This document shows, piece after piece, positions 37,109-47,976 of a stretch of DNA of 64,000 nucleotides (positions within the stretch are counted from its first letter, which is position 1; each line of letters starts with the position of its first letter). Made by a program: the position numbers and the translations under genes. The notes below the pieces were generated by a model. The model worked only from the letters and a program-made list of their open reading frames with translations, did not search any database and had not been told where the DNA came from. This stretch comes from Rallus limicola (lineage: Eukaryota; Chordata; Aves; Gruiformes; Rallidae): assembly GCA_022605955.1 (NCBI GenBank), contig JAKCOZ010000001.1, positions 98,054,211 to 98,118,210 of the forward strand, in the 5' to 3' direction.

Positions 37109-40100
37109 AAGCAATGGCTGAAAGTCCATGGTTACTCTGTGACGTGATTGTTCTTCTGGGACCTATGGGAAATGGGTGGGTGAGCCCAGTCTGGCTCTTC
37201 GCTGACAGACCATTTGAAATAATTGGTCTCATTTTTGCAGTGTTTCTCAGCAGAAAGAGCAAGGTTGAAGCTGAAAGGAGGGGAAAAAAATATCTCTGTG
37301 TAGCATTTTCTATCTAGGATCAAGACCTTTTGAAGAATTTAATTCTCACATCCAAAGGAAGCATCCAACCAGCTATAGAAGCTATTGTGGGACAAAGGGA
37401 GGAAAAAGGAGAGGAGAGGGAAAGGGAAATACATCCAAGGAAGGTGATGGTGTTTGGAAAAACTGTCTCATACAGTTCGGCATGTAGCTCTTAACATGCT
37501 ATTGCCAACCTGCAAGTTCATCTGAGGTTTATAGCAAGTTACAGGAAGAATAAAAAGTTAATCATGTGCAGAGCTTTGGTGTTGTATTCTTGCCATCTAT
37601 TTCAATAGCAGTAATAACATACAGACTGAGTGATTAAAGAATGGCACAAGCTGCTTTCTACTTGCGTTTGCAAATGTATTTCCACTTAAAGCTTAATTTT
37701 TATGTTTTTCATCCAAATTTAAGGGAAAAAAAAAGTATTTGAGGTGCAGGAACACTATATATGGCCTGAATCTGGGGTCAAGGGGTTTTTTTATCAGTTT
37801 TTACCCAAGTTAAATGCAGGGATTATCCATCTAATATCTAAAAACATAACAGTTTTTATTGTGGCTCAAAAACACAAACAGCTGTAAGATGAGGAGTGGG
37901 GAAACTCAATGATGGTTGTTCAAAGACAGACTTATCTACATGTTGTAGCCTGCATCTTCTTAACAAATCATAAAAGTTTCTATCAAAGATTTTGGGATTT
38001 AAGGCTGAGGAAATCTGTTGAAAGGCTGTCTGAGCTTGGGTCTAGTACTCCAGACTAAAGATTAATTTAATTCTCTTTAAGAGCTGTAAAGTCTATTTTC
38101 TTCTTGTTGTTTGGGGTTTTTTTAAGTTCATAACTGTGAATTATACTGTCTCCATATGAGATCAAAGATCTTAATGCATCTACATTGCTACTTTCAAAAA
38201 AGAAGTAAGATTCTCAATAATTAACCATACACTGGAAAGTCTTGTCAGTGAGTAAACCCCTTTTCTTTCTGTTTCTGGAATAATTTTTGAGGGCTAATCA
38301 CCTCCATGAGAATCTGCTTTTTTCTTGTACTTGTCTGCAAACTTGACAGAAGTTTTTTATTCCTTGCTCTCACACCATGCAAATGAGGTGGCAAATTTTA
38401 GCCATGGTCAGTGGCTTTAACTATGATTAGCATTTTTAAAGCATATTATTGTGCATCTGAGTTATCCAGCTACATTGTAAACACACTAGATCTGAGCATA
38501 TAAAGATTTTTATTTCTTTAAAGACTTGAAATTTGGCAAAAACTTGCTGTGAATGAGGAATCCTAGTTATTAGGGATGCCTTTTAGCAACTCTAGTCCAC
38601 ATATTAATGTTGCCCTTTGGAGAAAAAAATAAACTGATTTTGGAAAAAATATTGTCTTTTCATTTCTCTACTTCTTGGCATTTTTTCTCTTTTTGATATA
38701 TCATTCTTTGTGCACTGCTTTCTCTCCTTGTTTATCAATCAAAGCTATTAATTTATGATCTATTGATGTACAACAGTTCTTTGATCTTAGAGTTGGTACT
38801 TGGCTGTCAGTAAGAAACATGAGAAGCAAAAGTGTGAAAGATGTTCCCAGGGCAGGACAGGAGTTATAGCCCTATATCTAAGTAAGAAACTTAGGCAGGT
38901 GAAGAAAGTTTGGACTGCAGAAAAGTAGGACAGGACTATCACTTTGTTTTGGGAGATAATATAGTTTGAGGTATATGTTTAAAATAGTTATTAAGATTGG
39001 TTTATATTCATCTTCATTGAATTGTCCAACACTTTCTCTACATAAAATAATGAGGTTTTTCAATTTTTTATTTGATTCTTAGCCTGCCAACTGGCCCACC
39101 TCTCTCCCATCGTTTCTTGCCCCCTTTGAACATTATGCTAGATATAGGAGAGAAAGTTTTCCATTTATTTTGGTAGGAAAAGTTTTCTTGAAAGGCTAGC
39201 TTTTTGCTTTATAACATTGTGCTGTTTGTTCAGTATTTTTTCAATCACCTTCTTTAGCAACCGAGCATAAAATTTATTTAACTGTGCAAATGTCTGTCTG
39301 AGCCTGTTTGCTGAGATATCTGGACACATCTAATACCGTTTGTATAGATCTACCATATTTATCTGCATGGAGATTATACCAGCCTTGCTGCAGTACTGAT
39401 TTGCACTTTAAATGTGACGCCTGTAGGTACCAATGTGTTCAAATTTGAAAAGAATTGGCTGATAATTTGAATTTCAACAGAAAAGACAGGGGAGAGAGGA
39501 TACTAAAATTTTGCTGAATAATTTCTTCGGCATTGTCACTGCAAAATTTAACACCTAAATCTTATGCTTACATTCCCTCCTCCCAGAGGATTTTACATTT
39601 GAAAAAAAGCCTGAAGGCATAGCAAAAATTTAGTAAGAATGCAAGAATGTCACCATATTTCCTAACAAAGTTTTATCTCATAAAGATTTGCCTCATTCAT
39701 TAAAATGAGGAGGAAGTTTCTTTCTCATGGTCTGCCACAGTTGAGTGCCATGATGGATATCACATAACACATATAATTTAATCATACGCTTGATTTTACC
39801 TTTATCTAAACTACAATGCTCATCAATTGCTGCCTCGATGCCATTGCAGCTATACTCCTGTCCTAAAGTGAAGGCTATGGATATCTTGTAGCTCCAGCAC
39901 TGCAGATAGGAATATTAGGCTATGATTTCTCTTACTTGGATTTATCCAAATGCTGGAAGCAGAGATCAATGCAAAATAGAAAAGTTGAATAATGACTATT
40001 ATTCTCTCTCCTAGAAGATTTTTCGTATGAAAAATAAACACTGAAAATATGACATTAAAGGAGCAAATTTTAGGGATCCAGACAAACATCAAGTACAATT

Positions 40101-42640
40101 TGTCTGTTTCTCTGAAATGTTGACCGAAAGATAAATATGAGGTGAGTTGGAGTGGTGATGGTGGAAAAGCTGTTTCAGAAGTCAGACTAGAATATTCTTT
40201 CAGTGGTAGAAGTATATCTGTATTTTTCTTGTAACTCTCTAGGGAAAAAAACCCTCATATTGTGCATGGCCTCAGTTTGAATTTGTAGAGCCTAGCTGCC
40301 AGTTTAATAAATGACTGAAATATTGCTGTTAGGATGTTTCCATGAAAGTATTGTTCCTGATCTATACTTGAATACAATAGCAATATTACTATATAATACT
40401 ATATTTGTATTATAAATACACATTTTTCTTGTATATCCACTCAGTACGTGGAATAATTCAGCTTCTGTAATTCCTTTTGTTAGAAGATACAATGGTTTTA
40501 TAGCATTCATGGACTTACAGAGAACTTATAAATTTAAGACTCTACAACTATTTATTTCTTATTTTTAACTTCTACTGAAACCGTAGTGTCATATTGGTAT
40601 GTACAGAGTAATATCCTTGGACTTTCTGAGGCCTTAGCTGGCAGAGTTGTCAAATTAAACTGGGACATTTTGTAAATGTATCTTTAATAAATACATATGT
40701 CTGTCATGCTTCCCTACTCAGTCTTATAAATCAGACTGTATCTAGCTGTCAGATACTCTCAACCCAGTTGTCCTAATCTGTCAAGTAAAAATTATAGCAT
40801 CTAGTCTCACATCCTTCTCTGAAAATATTTATTTATACCACTGACATGTCAAGGACACACAATTTTTTTTTTTTTTTTTTTTTCCCCAGCCACAAACCCA
40901 CTGACAGCTGGCACAAGTCCCTGTCAGGAGGGCAGTAGTTAATACACAGAGTGAATTTATAATGAAAGACCACACCAGCCAAACAAAATAAGTGCTGGGT
41001 AGCATTTTTGAAGAATTCTTGCTAAATGCCAGATATCAAGCATTCAGGTTTGTCTTATTGTACGATAGTAATTATACACCATTCATCATCCTCACTCCCA
41101 TTCATCTACAGATGAGCCTAAACTCCTCTGTTGTGAAGGGATGTAGAAGTTGCCTCCAGGTTTTGTGTGTCTGCGGTATCTCGCAATTAAGAATTACCGT
41201 TCTGATGACACATCAGACACATCAAAAACTGTTTCGGTAACTTGAGAGGAGTTAAGCTATGGAGAACAGGAAGCTATTGCTTATCCTAGTTCCATCAGGT
41301 CTCCCTCAACAGAGAATATGGCCTCAGAGGCTGAGAGTCAGAGGGGAAAAAAAGAGGATGAAAGAATCATTAATATTTTTAAAACATTAAAACTTTTTAT
41401 AACAAATGCATGAACAGATGAAGAACTTCACTTGGCATTTTTCTTTTTTAGAAATTTTAAAGTGCACTCTACTTAAAACAATGACTAAAACTCACCCATA
41501 TTCAGTTTAAGATAGGAAGAAAATTTATCTTAACTCTTTGAAATCTTCTGCCCAAACAATTAAAGATTTGAAATCACAGTATCCTTCAAAATTGCAACTC
41601 ATTCTGGTCATCCTAACAATACTGATTGATGAAATTTTTTTGTCTCTGAAATGAGTACATTCTCAAGTACTTTTTTTAGGTGTGATAAATTACACGTTGC
41701 TTTGAGCTCTCAATTTATGGGTTCATGTTAGCTGGCCTCTGTACTGATCTGCAGGCTTTTGCCTACAAGGTTTCTTTTTTTCTGCTGTAAAATTGAAAGA
41801 ACTGACAGCTGTCCAAAATAATGTTATAAAGACCTTTAGTTTATAAGAGCTGGATTCCAGTTTGATATATTATGACAGAACACTTAAGTTTTGGACCACT
41901 TGGAAAAAGTATGGACAAGTGGGAAGGACACCTGCCCCGGTTGTAAGGAGATTTGTTCTGTCATGAGCCAAGGACCAGCAGGACAGGACACAACATGAGG
42001 GACCAGAGTACTGGGACTTTAGAAATCTGCCATAGCTTGTCTTGGCTGCTATTTAAAACGGGGCCATAGCTGCTTTCCACATCAACAATTGCTGAAGGAA
42101 TTGCTTTCAGAAGAAGCATGATACTTTCTCAGTCACAATGACTGTTGCCTCCATGCCAGAAGAGAGTGGAACTTGAGTGGATGCATTGCACATGGGAAAA
42201 TAGAGTGGGAATAGCCCAAGGAGGAAGCAGGTTGCCTCAAAATCTTGAAAAGGAGTTAATCACTTTGGTATCCTCCCAGGTGAATGACAGGGAATTGTCA
42301 CAGCTGAAATCTTTCATCAATGGTATTGAACTAATTATCTCTTTTCTGACTGTCTGCCTTGTTTGAAAGGAATTTAGTACTTTTTTGAAAACTTGTTATA
42401 ATTGTTTTAATAAAATTATTTATAAAGAGCTTTTGGAGAATTGCAATATGATAGCTGAAGTGAAAAAATTAATCCTAAAAGTAAAGCATTTTTAAAACCC
42501 AGAAGCCTGGATCCATATAATGAAGATTGGTTTGGTTTCCCTAGTATGGAGAACTGATAAAGCTGCTTGTTTTCCTTTCCAAAATGCTCTGGGCTAATTC
42601 AAGCATAAGCATTCTTTTTAAGGTAGGACCTGATGAAGAA
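37109..42640. other. unique sequence, no gene seen
   Basis: About 5.5 kb of AT-rich single-copy DNA. The only simple repeat of note is the T21 run at 40863. Frames are under about 85 codons and uninformative. The sequence passes into the CR1 5' region somewhere between about 42600 and 42700. Confidence 0.5.
40863..40883. repeat. poly(T) run, 21 bases
   Basis: Twenty-one consecutive T followed by CCCC. No retrocopy is recognisable on its flanks, so it is treated as simple sequence rather than the poly(A) tail of a minus-strand insertion. Confidence 0.9.
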
Positions 42641-42679
42641 CAGTCCTATGGACTGTGATAGGCTGTGATGAAGAGGTGG

Positions 42680-43548
42680 TAGAGCTATAGGAGGAAGTTG
42701 AAAGATTAAGGAGCATTAAGGAGGCTAAACAGGAGAGAAAGAGGGTAGGGCCTGGCTCCACCAATCTGCAACAGAAATAGCAGCATCCAACAAGAAGCGC
42801 CCAGGACCATGGGGTCCCTGTATCCAGCTCCTGTCAAGCAGAAGACAGAAGCCCAAAGGGAAAGAATGAATGGAGGCAAGTTCGAGGTCAGAGTAGCAGG
42901 TGGACTCCCTCCTTGTGCACCTTGTCCTCCCAAGTGCCTCTGAACAACAGGTATGAGGCTCTGGCTGATGAAGGGCAATCTATTCCAGAAGGGTCTCTGC
43001 ACTTGGAAATACCTACCTCCTGCATCACAACTGCGTCCATAACAAAAAGGAGAGTTGTTGTAGGTGACTCAGTTCTGTGGGGTAAAGAGGGTCTGATATG
43101 CCAAGTTGGCCCACCTCACAGGGAGGTCTGCTGCCTCCCTGGAGCCCGGGTTAAGGATGTCACAAAGAAACTTCCCAGCTTAGTAAAGTCTTCAGGCTAC
43201 TTATCAGTTGCTACTGATTTTTCATGTGGGTGGTGAGGAAGCCACACTTTGTAGTCTACAAGAAATTAAGAGAGACTTTAGATCCTTGACACAGCTAGTG
43301 AGAGTGGGGCACAGGTGGTTTTTTCTTCCCTCCTTCCAGTGGCAGGCACTGACGGGCAGGAGGACACAATCTGTAAACACATGGCTATATGGCTGGTGTC
43401 ATCACAAGAATTTTGGGTGTTTTGATAATGAAATAACCCATATGGCACTGTGTATGTTAGCATCCAATGGGGGACACCTTTCTCAAAGGGGAAAGAGGGT
43501 CTTTTTTCAAAAAAGCTTGCGGGGCTGATTGACAGGACTTTAAACTAG
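42680..43548 (+). pseudogene. CR1 ORF1 remnant
   Basis: CR1 ORF1 encodes an RNA-binding protein of the LINE ribonucleoprotein with an N-terminal coiled coil and, in many CR1s, an esterase-like domain. The start here keeps a coiled-coil-like EEVERLRSIKEA (about 42690) after an in-frame stop. The frame beginning at 42913 carries PLNNRYEALADE and then VVVGDSVLWGKEG, the esterase-like GDS block, followed by VCCLPGARVKDVTKKLP. A frameshift near 43208-43236 moves the reading to another frame, and a further shift is needed to reach the natural end LIDRTLN with its stop at 43546-43548. The intact ATG start is not identifiable. The combination of stops and shifts makes this a pseudogene. Confidence 0.8.
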
Positions 43549-43789
43549 ATGTGAAGCAGGGGGGGTAATAATATCAGGACTCTCTGTGGCAAGTGGCAGG
43601 ATGATGGTCAGGGTTGGAAGGATGGGGTGATAGAAAGGGCCATCAACCTGTTGCCCTGAGGCATGTAGTGGGCACTGTGTCACAGGCTAAGCTTTACAGA
43701 GACAAGCCAGAGGCTCCTGATGTAATAGGAAGAGTTTCCATGGAATGCCTTGGGGAAAAAAGGGGTGTCGCTCTAAGAAGGTGATATGG

Positions 43790-44629
43790 CTGCTGGCCCA
43801 GCTGAAATGCTTCTACACAAATGCATGCAACTTGGGTGGCTGGAAGCCATCATGCTACTAGAAAGCTACAACATAGTGGCCATTACAGAAACATGGTGAA
43901 ATGAATCCCATGACTGTAGTGTGGCTATTGATGGCTATAAGCTGTACAGAAGGGACAGATGAAAAAGGAGGGGTGAAGACATTGCCCTCTATGTTAAGAA
44001 ATGGATAGAGTGAGAAAAGATATCCCTTAAGAGTAGTCATTAGCAGGTTGAAAGCTTATGGGTAATAATTAGGGATTGCGACAACAAGGGAAGCCTTGTG
44101 GTTGGGGTCTACTACAGGCCACCTGGTCAAGGGAGGCTACTGATGAAGCCTTTTTGCTCCAGCTCCAGGAGGCATTGAGCTCCTAGGCTCTCATCCTGCT
44201 GGGGGATTTCAACCACCCTGACAACTGTTGGAAAAGTAGCACGGCAAGCTATAGACAATCAAAGAGACTTCTGGAATACCTAGAGGACAATTTCCTGAGA
44301 CAGGAAATAAGACAGCCCTACTTGAGGGGAAGTAATATTAGACCTGGTGATCACTCAGTGTGAGTGAGCCCATCAAAGATGTCAAGATTGGAGGCAGCCT
44401 GGGCTGCAGTGATCATGCACTGGTGCAGTTCACTGTCCTAAGGTGTATGAACCAAATGAGAAGTGTAGTCAGGACCCTGAATTTCAGGAAAGACAACTTC
44501 CAGCTCTTCAATGAGCTAATCAATAGGACCCCCTGGGAAACAGCCCTTAAAAAAAAGGGGGTGGAACAAAGCTGGCAGATCTTTAAGGAGCTTTCAACAA
44601 AATGCAAGAGCTCTGATCCCCAGGTGTAA
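43790..44629 (+). pseudogene. CR1 ORF2 endonuclease-domain remnant
   Basis: CR1 ORF2 begins with an apurinic/apyrimidinic-type endonuclease that nicks the target for reverse transcription. Visible pieces are YNIVAITETW at 43867-43896, which contains the metal-binding Glu and is followed at once by a TGA where TGG is usual. AIDGYKLYRRDR comes next with another TGA, then VVGVYYRPPG, LLGDFNHPDN at 44196-44225 with the conserved GDFN, and the terminal SDH triad (44408-44416) with ALVQF. The last piece lies in the open frame 44360-44629. Several frame changes separate these blocks. Key catalytic residues are recognisable, but the domain cannot be translated as one chain. Confidence 0.85.
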
Positions 44630-44808
44630 GAATTCAGTCAAGGGAGACAAGATACTGGCATGGCTGAGTTGAGACCTGCTGGTGAAACTAAAAGACAAGA
44701 TAGAAGGCATCTTCCACAGGCAGTGAAAATAGGGATAAGGTAACATGAGAAAAATACAGGGGTGTTGGCTGGTCATGTAAGGATGAGGTCAGGAAGGCCA
44801 AGGCACTG

Positions 44809-45582
44809 TTGGAGCTAAACTTGGCAAGGAAAGCCAAGAAAAACAAGGAGTGCTTATACAGATACATGAACCAGAAGAAGATTAAAGAAAGTGTACCCCC
44901 TGCAATGAGCAACAATGGAGAACTGGTGACAGCAGATGAGGAGAAGGCTAAGGTTCTCAACAACCTTTTTGCCTCAGTCTTCACTGGTGACCTTTCTCAT
45001 CACTGTTCTCAAGTTGAGGGCTCACAAGATGTGGACTGGGGAGACAGAATCCCTCCCATTGTAAGTAAAGAGAAGGTTCATGGCTATCTGAGGAAACTGA
45101 ACATTCACAAGTCAATGGGACCTGATGAATTGCATTCCAGAGTCTCAAAGGAATTAGTTGATGTAGTTTCCCAGCCACTCTCCATGGTATCTGAGAAGTC
45201 ATGGCAGTCAGGTGTAGTCCCCAGTGACTAGAAGAGATAAAATATCACAGCCTTTTTTTAAAAGGGTAGGAAGGAGAACCCTGGGAACTACCAACGTGTC
45301 AGCCTCACGTCTGTGCCTGGGAAGTTCATGGAAGAGATCCTACTAGAAGTTATGCTGAGGCAGATGGAGGACAGGGAGGTGATTTGAGATAGCCAGCATG
45401 GCTTTACTAGGGGCTGTTCAGTGTATAAATTGGCTGGATGGTCACATCCAAAGGGTGGTGGTCGATGGCTCCAAGTCCAGATGAAAGATGATGAAAAGCG
45501 GAGTTTCTCAAGGGTCTGTGCTGGGACTGGTGCTGTTTAACACCTTTATTAATGATATTGACAGTGGGATTCAGTGCACCCT
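44809..45582 (+). pseudogene. CR1 reverse transcriptase, 5' part
   Basis: The open frame 44809-45231 covers the linker and RT fingers: KNKECLYRYMNQKKIKE, then LRKLNIHKSMGPDELHSRV (the GPDE/GPDGI block). It stops at 45229. Continuing in other frames, QHGFTRGCS at 45394-45420 is the fingers/palm lead-in and is followed directly by NWLDG (45428) in a shifted phase. Normally about 75-80 residues lie between these, including the motif A segment with the first catalytic Asp (the DFSKAFD type). That segment is absent here, so an internal deletion of roughly 230 bp with a breakpoint at 45420-45428 is inferred. Motif B GVSQGSVLG survives at 45500-45526. The piece ends at the LTR insertion. Confidence 0.8.
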
Positions 45583-46527
45583 AGTTTTGCATGGCTGGGT
45601 TCTGGTGGAGAAAGGGGGGCTGCAGGGGTGGCTTCTGCAAGCAGTGGCCAGAAGGTCTCTGCAGGCCCCACAGAGCAAACACCAGCCGGCTCAAGGCCTG
45701 AGTCATTGTTAACCGAGGCCGAGCCCATCAGTGATGGTCACAGCACCTCTGGGAATCATATTTAGGAGAAAAAAACTGAGAGCAGCCATTTTTGCCACCA
45801 GAGAAGGAATGAGAAGATATAAGAAACTGTGCAGACATCAAGGCCAGGGAAGGGAAGGGGAGGATGTGCCCCAGATGCCAGAGAAAAAGTTGCCCCTGCA
45901 GCCTGTGGAGAAACCCATGGTGGAGCGGGTGTCCCCCCACAGCCCATGGAAAAGGCCAAGACCCCACCTGCAGCCTGTGGAGAGGCCCCACACTGGAGCA
46001 GATGGAGACATATGGAAGATGCTGTGCCCCATGTTGGAGCAATTCCCTGCCAGCACTTGCAGTCTGTGAAAAGAAACAGACACAGAAATCAGTGTGTGTA
46101 TGTGTGTGTGTGTGTGTGAGAGAGAGAGAACTAATGAGAAACTGATCCAAACCCCCATTCCCCCAGTGCCTCCCCCTCCCTGTGCCTCAATGGGGGGGAA
46201 GAAGGGAGTGAAATCATGACTAAAGTGGAGTCTGCTAAGAAGGGAAGGGCTGGGGGGAGGTGCTTTAAGATCTGGCCACACTTCTCATTACCTGACTCTG
46301 GTGTCACTGGGTGTGCAGTGCAGTGTCATCAATTAGAGAGCTTGCTTTCCTTTCTTCTGTGTTGAGTCTGTTTTTCTCATGACACTGATTGCAGAATGAT
46401 CTCTCCCTGTCTTTACCTCGACTCCTGAGCCTCTCAATACATATTTTCTCCCCTGTCCAGCTGAAAAGGGGAGTGATAGAGTGACTTTGGTGGGCATCTG
46501 GCCTCCAGCAAGGGTCAAACTACCACA
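45583..46527 (+). mobile_element. LTR family B, copy 2, nested inside CR1
   Basis: It shares long collinear blocks with the LTR at 16300. It begins within the first bases of the family ('agttttgcatggctgggttc') and ends 'agggtcaaactaccaca'. The 5-bp sequence ACCCT flanks it exactly (45578-45582 and 46528-46532), and CR1 ORF2 resumes immediately after in the expected place, so insertion was into an existing CR1. It is 945 bp. It lacks a segment of about 270 bp found in copies 1 and 3 (the counterpart of about 16815-17100), where it instead has a TG/AG simple repeat. The first few bases of the family start are missing or mutated. No viral coding region is attached, so it is a solo LTR. Confidence 0.88.
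46092..46128. repeat. (TG)n(AG)n compound microsatellite in LTR B
   Basis: TG units with one TA interruption pass into AG units. It sits at the point where LTR B copy 2 has lost the segment present in the other two copies, so the expansion and the deletion may be linked. Confidence 0.9.
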
Positions 46528-47342
46528 ACCCTCAGCAAATTTGCTGATGACACCAAGCTGAGTGGTGAAGTTAATGGGCCAGAAGGACAGGAAGCCATCC
46601 AAAGTGACCTGGGCAGACTGGAGATGTTGACCCAGGTGAACTCCATGAGGATCTGCAAAGCCAAGTGCAGAATCCTGCACCTGGGTTGGGACAATCCCTG
46701 TTATCCATACAGTGTAGGAGCTGATGTGCTTGGAAGCAGACCTGAGGAAAAGGATTTGGGAGTACTTGTAGATGAGAAGCTGGACGTGAGCCACCAATAT
46801 GCATCTGCAGCCCAGAAGGGCAGCTGCAACCTAGTCTGCATCAAAAGAAGTGTGGCCAGCAGATCAAGAGAGATGATTCTGCCCCTCTGCTCTTGTGAGA
46901 CCTCACCTGGAATACTGACTGCATCCAGCTCTGGAACTCTCAACACAAGAAGGACATGGACCTGTTGGAGCAAGTCCAGAGGAGGGCCACAAAAGTGATC
47001 AAAGGGCTGGAGCACGTCTCTGATGAAGATATGCTAAGAGCATTGGATTTGTTCATCTTTGAGAAGAGAAGGCTCCAGGGGGACCTTATAGCAGCCTTCC
47101 AGTACCTGAAAGGTACCTATAAGAAAGCTGAGGAAGAACTGTTCATGAGGCCATGTAGCAATAGGAAAAGGGATAATGTTTTTAAACTCAAAAAGGGGAG
47201 ATTCAGGTTGGATATTAGGAAAAAGTTATTCAATCTGAAGGTGGTGGATCACTGGAACAGGTTGACCAGAGATGTAGTGGAGGCCCCATCCCTTGAAATA
47301 TTCAAGGTCAGGCTTGATGGAGCTCTGAGTGACCTCATCTAG
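46528..47342 (+). pseudogene. CR1 reverse transcriptase 3' part and ORF2 C-terminus
   Basis: The ORF2 reading resumes straight after the LTR with the catalytic FADD motif (46540-46551) and TKLSG, the YxDD-type palm motif of LINE reverse transcriptase. Then come CRILHLGWDNP, EKDLGVLVDEKLD and the open frame 46956-47342 with EQVQRRATKVIKGLEH, FEKRRLQGDLI, FRLDIRKKLFNLKVVDHWNRL and FKVRLDGALSDLI before the natural TAG. At least one frameshift lies between 46860 and 46956, since the block in frame 46624-46998 ends in a different phase. The enzyme is non-functional because motif A is deleted upstream, the LTR interrupts it and frames shift. Confidence 0.88.
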
Positions 47343-47408
47343 TGAAGATGTCCCTGTTTACTGCAGAGGGGTTGGACTAGATGAGCAATCCTTCCAACCT
47401 TACACAAT

Positions 47409-47440
47409 TTATGATTCTATGATTCTATGATTCTATGAAT
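47409..47440 (+). repeat. CR1 terminal octamer repeats
   Basis: Three to four copies of the ATTCTATG unit at the very 3' end of the CR1. This octamer tail is the hallmark of avian CR1 and is the segment recognised by the CR1 reverse transcriptase to start copying. Confidence 0.95.
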
Positions 47441-47701
47441 GTTTGCCTGATCGTTTCTGCCCTTGAGATGTGTGTATAGCTGAACTAGCTACGAACAGCC
47501 CACAAGAGTTTTGCAACCAGGCAATTAAATAACTGCAGTGCTGGTAGGTACCATGGATGAAAGTAATGGTGTGGAAGTAAAACAGTGCCACAGCTTCAAT
47601 CTCTCAAGTGAAAGTTTTGAGAAATTTAAATAAAAATTATGAGTAAGAGAAAGAAACCTTGGATTTCAATCTGATAAAACCTGCATTAGAAACAGAAAGA
47701 C

Positions 47702-47976
47702 AGCAACAGCAATTACGTTTGGACAAAAGGAAATGGGCATAAATTTGAATACAGGAAGTTCTACCTAAACATGAGGAACATCTTTACCATGAGGGTGGCA
47801 AAGCACCGACCCAGGCTGCCCAGAGAGGCTGTGGAGGTGCCTTCTCTGGAGACATTCAAAAGCTACCTGGATGCTGTCCTGCTCTAAGTGATCCTGCTCT
47901 GGCAGGGGAGTTGGACTAGATCATCTTCAGAAGTCCCTTCCAACCCCAGTCATTCTGTGATTCTGTAATTCTATGG
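47702..47976 (+). mobile_element. CR1 3' fragment, second copy
   Basis: It runs from 'ggacaaaaggaaatgggcat' through 'ctgcccagagaggctgtgga', 'ctctggagacattcaaaagc', 'ctggcaggggagttggac' and 'cagaagtcccttccaacccc' to the tail 'cattctgtgattctgtaatt'. This is the last ~275 bp of a CR1 of the common ATTCTGTG/ATTCTATG subfamily. It lies only about 260 bp downstream of the large CR1 and in the same direction, but the two belong to different subfamilies by their 3' ends, so they are separate insertions. There is a short ORF2 end and no catalytic region. Confidence 0.93.

Larger units (their letters stand above)
42650..47440 (+). mobile_element. near full-length CR1 LINE, inactivated, carrying a nested LTR
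   Basis: Running plus-ward are an ORF1 remnant, an ORF1-ORF2 spacer, endonuclease, reverse transcriptase, ORF2 C-terminus, a short 3' UTR and the ATTCTATG-repeat tail. Total span is 4.8 kb, of which 945 bp is an inserted LTR B, leaving about 3.85 kb of CR1. A full CR1 is about 4.5 kb, so parts of the 5' UTR and an RT segment are missing. Recognition points include the ORF1 segment PLNNRYEAL (about 42928), the EN segments ITETW (43882) and GDFNHP (44202), SDH (44408), RT motif B GVSQGSVLG (45500), the FADD catalytic motif (46540) and the tail (47409). Stops and frameshifts occur throughout, so the element is dead. The 5' boundary is uncertain by roughly 50-100 bp. Confidence 0.92.

Noticed and set aside
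40863..40883. Poly(T) run as the tail of a processed pseudogene
   Set aside because: No gene-like sequence or target duplication is recognisable on either side.
45488..45712. Single open frame across the CR1/LTR junction
   Set aside because: It is a fortuitous fusion of CR1 RT motif B with the start of the inserted LTR; the target duplication at 45578 shows that the two parts are unrelated.
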